Under the pieces are notes generated by a model. The model was not told the origin of the DNA, did no database searches, and saw only the letters and a list, made by a program, of their open reading frames with translations. Positions 6,725 through 12,512 of a stretch of DNA of 13,884 bases are shown here, one piece after another; the first letter of the stretch is position 1; the number at the start of each line of letters is the position of its first letter. Source of the DNA: Eubacteriales bacterium. Its GTDB lineage: Bacteria; Bacillota; Clostridia; Oscillospirales; CAG-382. Made by a program: the position numbers and the translations under genes. The DNA is taken from contig JAQVQF010000040.1 in the NCBI GenBank assembly GCA_028701715.1, positions 1-13,884 of the forward strand, given 5' to 3'.

Positions 6725-7455
6725 TAACCGCGCTTGTTATTTCTTACAAAGGCACGGGCTATTGCGGCTGGCAGGTGCAAGCGCAGAGTCCCAGGCCTTC
6801 CGTGCAAAAAACGCTCCAGACTGCGATTGAAACGGTTATAGGCTGCGGGATTAAGCTTTCCGGCTGCAGCCGCACGGATTCGGGCGTACACGCCAACGAA
6901 TATTATTGTCATCTTGACAGATATGTTGAAATCGACTGCGACAGGCTGCCGCTTGCCATAAACAAGTATCTGCCCGACGACATATGCGTAAAGCGCGCTT
7001 TTACGGCGGAAGATTCTTTTCATTCACGTTATTTCGCAAAGGGAAAGGAATATATGTACCTTGTCTGGAATTCCCGGCTGAAGAATGTTTTTTATACGGA
7101 TACCGCTTATATGTACCCCAAGCGCATTGACGTTGATGTTATAAACGCATTCGGAAAGGGCTTTGAAGGGACACATGATTTTACGTCGTTTATGTCGGCC
7201 CACAGCAAGATAAAGGACACCGTCAGGACGGTATGGTATTTCAGGGCGGAAAGGGACGGCGACTTTGTAAGATTTTATACCGCGGCTGACGGCTTTTTGT
7301 ACAATATGGTGCGAATAATGGTGGGTAGTGCGTTAGAAATCTGTTCCGGAAGGATAACTTTACCGATAGAGGAAATAATAGAAAGAAAAAGCAGGCAGGC
7401 CGCCGGTAAAACCATGCCCGCTCAAGGACTGTATCTTAATAAAGTAATTTATTGA
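6721..7455 (+). CDS. truA: tRNA pseudouridine(38-40) synthase TruA
   Basis: TruA converts uridines 38-40 of the tRNA anticodon stem to pseudouridine. From ATG 6721 the product is 244 residues, normal for Gram-positive TruA. It starts with the typical YKGTGYCGWQVQ segment, then has the catalytic motif CSRTDSGVHA with nucleophile Asp53, a central FHSRYFAKGKEYMY segment, the THDFTSF motif, and the late FLYNMVRIMVGSALEI helix. The start overlaps the ecfT stop as ATGA. The frame also reaches upstream to 6676, but that adds 15 unrelated residues. The ecfA1-ecfA2-ecfT-truA order is a classic Bacillota arrangement. Here rplM-rpsI do not follow, and an envelope gene comes next after 36 bp. Confidence 0.96.
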   Translation: MITALVISYKGTGYCGWQVQAQSPRPSVQKTLQTAIETVIGCGIKLSGCSRTDSGVHANEYYCHLDRYVEIDCDRLPLAINKYLPDDICVKRAFTAEDSFHSRYFAKGKEYMYLVWNSRLKNVFYTDTAYMYPKRIDVDVINAFGKGFEGTHDFTSFMSAHSKIKDTVRTVWYFRAERDGDFVRFYTAADGFLYNMVRIMVGSALEICSGRITLPIEEIIERKSRQAAGKTMPAQGLYLNKVIY

Positions 7456-7479
7456 TCATAACATTCGATCGGAATTTTT

Positions 7480-7494
7480 GGGGTAAACGAATTG
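7480..7494 (+). promoter_or_regulatory. Ribosome binding site supporting a TTG start for the DUF5711-like gene
   Basis: GGGG at 7480-7483 lies 8 nt before TTG 7492-7494. No ATG or GTG lies in frame near the start of the product, and the first in-frame ATG codons fall within or after the membrane helix. TTG is therefore the best-supported start, with moderate certainty. Confidence 0.5.
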
Positions 7495-8766
7495 GGAGCT
7501 TTTACAATATTTACAACTAAAAAGCACAAATCAAAGCCGCAGCGTGAGACCGCCTCGTCTTATTACGAATCATGCGCCAGGCAAGTGGGTTATATAAAAT
7601 ATATTGTGCTTTTTATGCTCGTGGTATTTGTGGTTTTCGGCTTTACCTTTTTCGGCAGCACGCTTTCAATGGACAATTTCCGGTATATGCTAAAATTTAT
7701 GTCTGTCGATGTCGACAGTATCATTCAGGACGGCTCGTTTATAGAATTTGACACCGAGCAGAACGCGACCGCTTTGATAACCAACGGAAATTTGGCGATA
7801 GTGGATACCAACGGTGTCCAGATATTCGACATGACCGGAGAACGCTATCTCAAGGATACCGAATATTACAGCGATCCCATTTGCGTCGTCAACGGAAGCG
7901 GGCTTATAGTGTGTGACCGTAAGGGCTATAAGCTTAACATTTACTCGGTATATACCAAGGTTTATTCCGATACGTTCACCTATCCCGTACTCGATTTATG
8001 CGCATCGCCTTCGGGAAACTACGCGGTGCTTACGGCGGCAAAGGGCTATCGTTCCGGCATTGAAGTTTACGACAACAATTTCAGGTTGATTTATTACTAC
8101 TATTTCGCCGACAGGTACGCAAGCGGTATCGGGCTTTCGGCGGACGGCGGAAAAGCCGCCATATGCACGCTTGACAACACCTCGGACGGCTCCTTCCTCG
8201 GGGGGATGCACATATTCAACGTCACCGACGCAAGCGATATCGTATTTTTCGAATACCATGACGAAATACCCTGGAAGGTATGGTTCAGAAGCAACGGTTC
8301 CTATCTTCTCCTTACAAATAAAGCGGTAAGAATATATTCGAATGCAAACGAGCTTTTGTCGACGATAGAGTTCGGCGATCTGAGTCCCAAAGGCTATACC
8401 TTCACCGACGACTATATCGCGCTTTCCCTGTCCGAGGCAAGCCTTTCCAACGCAACAACGATAAAGTTTTACGCCGCGGACGGAAGCTATGTCGGTGAAA
8501 TATCGTATCACAATAATGTTTCTTCAATGGAAATAGCGAACGGATATGCATATATTTACAGTGTCGGGACGCTTTACACCGTAAGGATTTCAAGCATGGA
8601 AACGGTTTTTCATGAGGATATCGGGCTTACATTTATCACGGCATTGTACGACAAAGAGGAAAAACGCATTATTTTCCTGCATAAAAACAAAGCGGTGTTT
8701 TACGGCAACGATACATATATAACAACAAATAAAACGGAGGTAACTGATAATGAGCGCAGTTCTTGA
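7492..8766 (+). CDS. Single-pass membrane protein with WD40/beta-propeller-like repeats, DUF5711-like
   Basis: The 424-residue product has a short basic cytoplasmic N-terminus (1-35), one strong membrane helix (about 36-55, IVLFMLVVFVVFGFTFFG), and then a long extracytoplasmic part built of repeating beta-type units. Examples are LAIVDTNGVQIFDMTGE, LIVCDRKGYKLNIYSV, NYAVLTAAKGYRSGIEVYDNNF and AAICTLDN....GGMHIFNV, which look like blades of a propeller (x-x-V-x-D-x-x-G-x-x-I-Y/F). No catalytic motif is visible. I assign it to the DUF5711 type from memory of such proteins beside CvpA in Clostridia, and the family name is less certain than the fold. Translation probably starts at TTG. It overlaps the CvpA gene by 17 bp, so the two are likely made together and may act together at the membrane. 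Confidence 0.75.
   Translation: MGAFTIFTTKKHKSKPQRETASSYYESCARQVGYIKYIVLFMLVVFVVFGFTFFGSTLSMDNFRYMLKFMSVDVDSIIQDGSFIEFDTEQNATALITNGNLAIVDTNGVQIFDMTGERYLKDTEYYSDPICVVNGSGLIVCDRKGYKLNIYSVYTKVYSDTFTYPVLDLCASPSGNYAVLTAAKGYRSGIEVYDNNFRLIYYYYFADRYASGIGLSADGGKAAICTLDNTSDGSFLGGMHIFNVTDASDIVFFEYHDEIPWKVWFRSNGSYLLLTNKAVRIYSNANELLSTIEFGDLSPKGYTFTDDYIALSLSEASLSNATTIKFYAADGSYVGEISYHNNVSSMEIANGYAYIYSVGTLYTVRISSMETVFHEDIGLTFITALYDKEEKRIIFLHKNKAVFYGNDTYITTNKTEVTDNERSS
8736..8752 (+). promoter_or_regulatory. Strong internal ribosome binding site for the cvpA-family gene
   Basis: GGAGG at 8736-8740 lies inside the preceding coding region, 9 nt before ATG 8750. It fixes the CvpA-family start at a position overlapping the upstream gene. 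Confidence 0.75.
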
Positions 8767-9460
8767 TATCGCCATAGCTGTTATTATAGGTTTATCGGTT
8801 TTTTTCGGAGCAAGGAACGGTTTTGTTAAAACCGCTATAAGTATCGGAAGCGTTATTATTGCCATTATTGTGGTGGTAATTTTCGCGCCGAAGCTTCAGG
8901 GGGTATTTTTAGAATCCTCCGCGGCAGACAGCGTGAGAGAAGAAATAAACGAAAAGCTCGCAAACATGGTTTCGTCTTCCGACGAAAATTATGACCCCGA
9001 CGAGGTGAAGGAAAGATCCGAATTCAAAAAGCTCCTTGAAATTGTCGGTATTGACAGCGACGAATTCGAAGCAAAATGGGATTCATGGAAACAGAATCAA
9101 ACCGACGAGCTGCGTGACGATATGGTGAATTATATATCCGAACCCCTGGTAAAAGCGATCGCCATGCTCCTGGCGTTCATTATACTGTTTTTCGGCTCGA
9201 TAATCGTTCTCAAGCTTGTTGCGATTTTGCTCGATAAGATTTGTGTTTTACCTGTGCTAAAGCAGGCCAATACGTTGCTTGGAATTCTGCTGGGCGTTAT
9301 TCTTGCATTGGTAAAAGTGAGTATATTCGTATATATCGTAAATCTTTTGCTGCCTTATTTCCAGGCAAAGGATTTACCGCTGCTGTCACGCATTGATCCG
9401 TCCTCCACTATACTGTTTAGATGGTTTGAAAAGATCGATATAATATCATGGTTGCTGTAA
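8750..9460 (+). CDS. CvpA-family membrane protein
   Basis: The 236-residue protein begins with the CvpA-type pattern of a first helix (about 4-20, LDIAIAVIIGLSVFFGARNGFVKTA), where the short R-N-G-F loop is the family hallmark. A second helix follows (26-46), then a long charged, Asp/Glu/Lys-rich segment (about 55-125), then two further helical hairpins (about 131-165 and 170-205). The charged insertion makes it longer than the roughly 160-residue E. coli CvpA, which is required for colicin V production. In Bacillota the role is unknown. A strong GGAGG precedes the start within the upstream gene. Overlap with the propeller-type membrane protein suggests a functional pair. The gene ends 83 bp before the chosen pgsA start. 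Confidence 0.85.
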   Translation: MSAVLDIAIAVIIGLSVFFGARNGFVKTAISIGSVIIAIIVVVIFAPKLQGVFLESSAADSVREEINEKLANMVSSSDENYDPDEVKERSEFKKLLEIVGIDSDEFEAKWDSWKQNQTDELRDDMVNYISEPLVKAIAMLLAFIILFFGSIIVLKLVAILLDKICVLPVLKQANTLLGILLGVILALVKVSIFVYIVNLLLPYFQAKDLPLLSRIDPSSTILFRWFEKIDIISWLL

Positions 9461-9543
9461 AATAAAAAATACTGAATATGTCCGGAAAGATCAGACGCGG
9501 CACTGTGGAAGGCTTATACGGACGTGAGAGGCATATAAATAAG

Positions 9544-10125
9544 ATGAGGATTTTTGAAAAGAAGCAAATACCGAATTTGCTTTCGATATTGCGGTTTCTG
9601 ATGATACCCTGTTTCGCATTGGTTTTTTTCAGCTCGTTTCCGTATCATCGGGTTTACGCCCTGGGAATATTCGTTCTGGCGGGAATCACCGACGTTATTG
9701 ACGGATATATCGCCCGCAAACACAACTGGATTACGGAATTCGGCAAAATGATGGATCCGCTGGCCGACAAGCTTATGCAGGCGACGGCATTTGTCTGTAT
9801 CGCGGTAAAGACCAGAATAGGCATTTTCCTTGCGGCTTTGATATGCGTCAAGGATATTCTAATGCTTGCGGGCGGAATAATGCTCGCAAAAAAAGGCGCC
9901 AAGGATCTTGTGGTTTCAAAATGGTACGGCAAGCTTTCCACCTGTATACTTGCGGTAACGTTAGGCGTGCTCATACTTTCCTATGAGAACGAAAAGCTTG
10001 CGATAATAATGGCGGTAATATCCGCCGGGGCGATGCTTTTCGCCCTGTTAATGTACTTAATACTTGTTTATTTAAAATTTTTAATAAAAACGGACATATC
10101 CGCGGATAAAACGTCCGAACAGTAA
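9544..10125 (+). CDS. pgsA: CDP-diacylglycerol-glycerol-3-phosphate 3-phosphatidyltransferase
   Basis: PgsA makes phosphatidylglycerol phosphate from CDP-diacylglycerol and glycerol 3-phosphate at the cytoplasmic membrane. From ATG 9544 the product is 193 residues, the usual length. It starts with IPNLLSILRFLMIPCF and has the complete CDP-alcohol phosphotransferase motif D53-G-x2-A57-R58-x8-G67-x3-D71-x3-D75, then helices and a basic tail (YLKFLIKTDISADKTSEQ). The frame is open to ATG 9478, adding 22 basic, unrelated residues without a ribosome site. The 9544 start has gagagg upstream, although the 12-nt spacing is long. Other CDP-alcohol transferases such as phosphatidylserine or cardiolipin synthases are less likely given the size and N-terminal wording. 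Confidence 0.9.
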   Translation: MRIFEKKQIPNLLSILRFLMIPCFALVFFSSFPYHRVYALGIFVLAGITDVIDGYIARKHNWITEFGKMMDPLADKLMQATAFVCIAVKTRIGIFLAALICVKDILMLAGGIMLAKKGAKDLVVSKWYGKLSTCILAVTLGVLILSYENEKLAIIMAVISAGAMLFALLMYLILVYLKFLIKTDISADKTSEQ

Positions 10126-10135
10126 ATTTTCGGAC
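10113..10135 (+). other. Stem-loop spanning the pgsA stop codon
   Basis: The arms gtccgaa (10113-10119) and ttcggac (10129-10135) are perfect complements around a 9-nt loop that contains the pgsA stop codon region. No T-run follows directly. It is followed at once by the palindrome at 10141-10154. Confidence 0.4.
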
Positions 10136-10140
10136 TTCCC

Positions 10141-10165
10141 TGCGTTTAAACGCATCGTATTTTTT
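10141..10165 (+). terminator. Weak intrinsic-terminator candidate between pgsA and the ClpE-like gene
   Basis: The perfect 14-bp palindrome tgcgtttaaacgca (10141-10154) can form a 5-bp stem with a TTAA loop, followed five bases later by six T (10160-10165). The stem is short, so termination would be partial at best. It lies in the 69-bp spacer before the clpE-like gene. Confidence 0.3.
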
Positions 10166-10194
10166 GCAACTCCGCAGAAAGGCATGGTTATAAG

Positions 10195-12489
10195 ATGATT
10201 AGAAAGCTTTGCGACCGCTGTCACCAAAGGGTCGCCGTGATATATGTCACACGCAAAAACGGCAACGAGGTAAAGAACGAAGGTCTTTGCCTTCAATGTG
10301 CCAAGGAGGTCGGTATAAGACCCGAAAATGACATACTTAAAAAAATGGGCATTACGGAGGAGGATTTCGCTCATATGGCTGAGGAGCTTAACGAAATGCT
10401 CCCCGAAATAGTAAGCGGCGACACCGACGGCGACGATGAGGGCAGGGCTCCGGCGCTTGATCTTTCCGCCATATTCGGCAACAAAGACAATCCAATAATA
10501 AAGCGCGGCGACACGGAAGGTCAGTCGCAGCAGAAATCGGCCGCAAAAGCACCCAAATCAAAATTTCTCGACGGTTTTTGCATAAATCTCACCCAGCGCG
10601 CCCGCGACGGCAAGCTTGACGGAATAATCGGACGCAATCCGGAACTGACACGCGTCATGCAGATACTATGCCGCCGCCAGAAGAACAATCCCTGTCTTAT
10701 AGGCGAGGCGGGCGTTGGAAAAACCGCCATAGCCGAGCTTCTTGCCCAGAAAATAGCCGCCGGCAGCGTTCCGTATAAGCTGAAGGACAAAGAGGTTTAT
10801 CTGGTCGATATGACCGCCATCGTAGCCGGAACCCAGTTTAGGGGACAGTTTGAAAACCGTATGAAGGGCCTTATAGACGATGTAAAGAGGCTTGGGAATA
10901 TAATTCTCGTAATTGATGAGATCCATTCCATCGTCGGCGCAGGTTCGGCCGAGGGCAGCTTAAATGCCGCCAATATTTTAAAGCCTGCGTTATCCCGCGG
11001 GGAAATACAGCTGATAGGCGCCACCACGCTCAACGAATACAGAAAATATATTGAAAATGACGCTGCGCTCGAACGCCGCTTCCAGCCCGTTATGGTGAAC
11101 GAACCTTCCGTTGAGGACACCGAAACGATATTGCGCGGGATAAAAAAATATTACGAGGATTACCACGGCATACGCATAAGCGATACGATAGTGCGCGAAA
11201 TCGTCCGTCTTTCCGAACGTTATATTAACGACAGATATCTTCCCGACAAGGCGATAGATCTTTTGGACGAGGCTTCTTCTCGCCTTGCGATGAATTCGCC
11301 GGTGGTAAACGAAATAGAGTCCGTATCCGCCGAAATGAAGGGGCTTACAGCCGCCATGGAGGCCGCCGAAAGCAAAGAGATAAAAACGGAAGAGGATTAT
11401 AAAACTATCGCCGATTATAAGACAAGGCTTATCAAATGCGGGGAAAGGTTCGACACGCTTTCCGACGCCCGCGACAAGCTTTATCTGACCACGGAGGATC
11501 TTGCCAAGGTTATCGAAGTCTGGACCGGTATACCCGCATCGAATATCACGGAAAACGAGTTCGCCAAAATAGACCGAATGGAGCTTGAAATAAAAAAGCG
11601 TATTATCGGTCAGGATACGGCGGTATCGCGGCTCGCAAAAGCCATAAAACGCAGCAGAGCGGGCATAAGCTATAAAAGAAAACCAGTTTCGTTTATATTC
11701 GCCGGAAGTACGGGCGTAGGTAAAACGGAGCTTGTCAAGGTGTTGGCGGGCTATTTGTTCGATTCGCCCGAAACGCTTATCCGTCTTGACATGAGCGAAT
11801 TTATGGAAAAATTTTCGGTTTCACGCATAATAGGCTCGCCGCCGGGATATGTGGGCTATGACGAGGCGGGACAGCTGACAGAAAAAATACGCCGCAAGCC
11901 ATACAGCGTGGTGCTGTTCGATGAAATAGAAAAAGCGCATCCGGATGTGCTGAATATACTTTTGCAGATACTCGACGACGGTCGTATAACCGACGCTCAC
12001 GGCAAGGTATGCAGCTTTGAAAACGCCGTTATCGTCATGACCACCAACGCCGGAAGCAAGGATGTCTCCTCCTCCGCGGGTTTTTCGGTCACCATGCGTT
12101 CCAACGATGAGGAAAAGGTTAAAAAGGCGCTGGAGGATTTTCTGCGACCCGAATTCCTAAACCGCGTGGACGATATTATAGTATTCAACAGACTGGATCG
12201 CGAAAGCTTTGTCGAGATAACCATGATAATGTTAAAAGACCTTGCCGGGGTGCTGTTCGACAAGGGGATAAAGCTTACCTACACCCGCGCGGAAGCCGAA
12301 CTTATAGCGGCGAAAGGATACAGCGAAAAATACGGCGCGCGTAATCTTCGCCGTATTATACAGACTGATATAGAAGATGTCGCCGCCGCGAAAATTATCG
12401 ACAGCTACAGCAATCCCGTAATTGAAATTATACTCGGCAAGCCGGATGAGGGCTCGCCGTATGCCGTAAGCTGTACTTTTGTCCATTAA
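10195..12489 (+). CDS. clpE: ClpE-like Hsp100 ATPase with N-terminal zinc finger
   Basis: This is a double-ring AAA+ unfoldase, expected to feed proteins to ClpP. The 764-residue product starts with a zinc finger C6-x2-C9-x22-C32-x2-C35, exactly the ClpE pattern, and lacks the ClpC/ClpA double N-repeat. An acidic linker (about 60-115) follows. D1 has Walker A GEAGVGKT (170-177), pore loop QFRG (214-217), Walker B DEIH (241-244) and the ERRFQP arginine finger. A short middle domain precedes D2, which has Walker A GSTGVGKT (504-511), pore loop GYVGY (551-555), Walker B LFDEIEKAHPD with D576-E577, and RPEFLNR. The ClpP-docking tripeptide is A628-G629-F630 instead of the usual [LIV]GF. No CtsR-like tandem heptad is visible upstream. 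It lies 69 bp after pgsA and 23 bp before the P-type-ATPase-like gene. Confidence 0.9.
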   Translation: MIRKLCDRCHQRVAVIYVTRKNGNEVKNEGLCLQCAKEVGIRPENDILKKMGITEEDFAHMAEELNEMLPEIVSGDTDGDDEGRAPALDLSAIFGNKDNPIIKRGDTEGQSQQKSAAKAPKSKFLDGFCINLTQRARDGKLDGIIGRNPELTRVMQILCRRQKNNPCLIGEAGVGKTAIAELLAQKIAAGSVPYKLKDKEVYLVDMTAIVAGTQFRGQFENRMKGLIDDVKRLGNIILVIDEIHSIVGAGSAEGSLNAANILKPALSRGEIQLIGATTLNEYRKYIENDAALERRFQPVMVNEPSVEDTETILRGIKKYYEDYHGIRISDTIVREIVRLSERYINDRYLPDKAIDLLDEASSRLAMNSPVVNEIESVSAEMKGLTAAMEAAESKEIKTEEDYKTIADYKTRLIKCGERFDTLSDARDKLYLTTEDLAKVIEVWTGIPASNITENEFAKIDRMELEIKKRIIGQDTAVSRLAKAIKRSRAGISYKRKPVSFIFAGSTGVGKTELVKVLAGYLFDSPETLIRLDMSEFMEKFSVSRIIGSPPGYVGYDEAGQLTEKIRRKPYSVVLFDEIEKAHPDVLNILLQILDDGRITDAHGKVCSFENAVIVMTTNAGSKDVSSSAGFSVTMRSNDEEKVKKALEDFLRPEFLNRVDDIIVFNRLDRESFVEITMIMLKDLAGVLFDKGIKLTYTRAEAELIAAKGYSEKYGARNLRRIIQTDIEDVAAAKIIDSYSNPVIEIILGKPDEGSPYAVSCTFVH

Positions 12490-12512
12490 AATAAAAGAAG
12501 TGGTTATTAACA

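Noticed and set aside
7456..7491. Possible terminator between truA and the DUF5711-like gene
   Set aside because: The GATC-type short repeats there give no stable stem and no proper T-tract after a stem.
7996..8511. 171-residue - strand frame opposite the DUF5711-like gene
   Set aside because: It is antisense to a convincing membrane/propeller protein and lacks any motif or ribosome site.
9478..9543. Upstream extension of PgsA to ATG 9478
   Set aside because: It adds 22 basic residues with no family match and no ribosome site; ATG 9544 gives the normal length.
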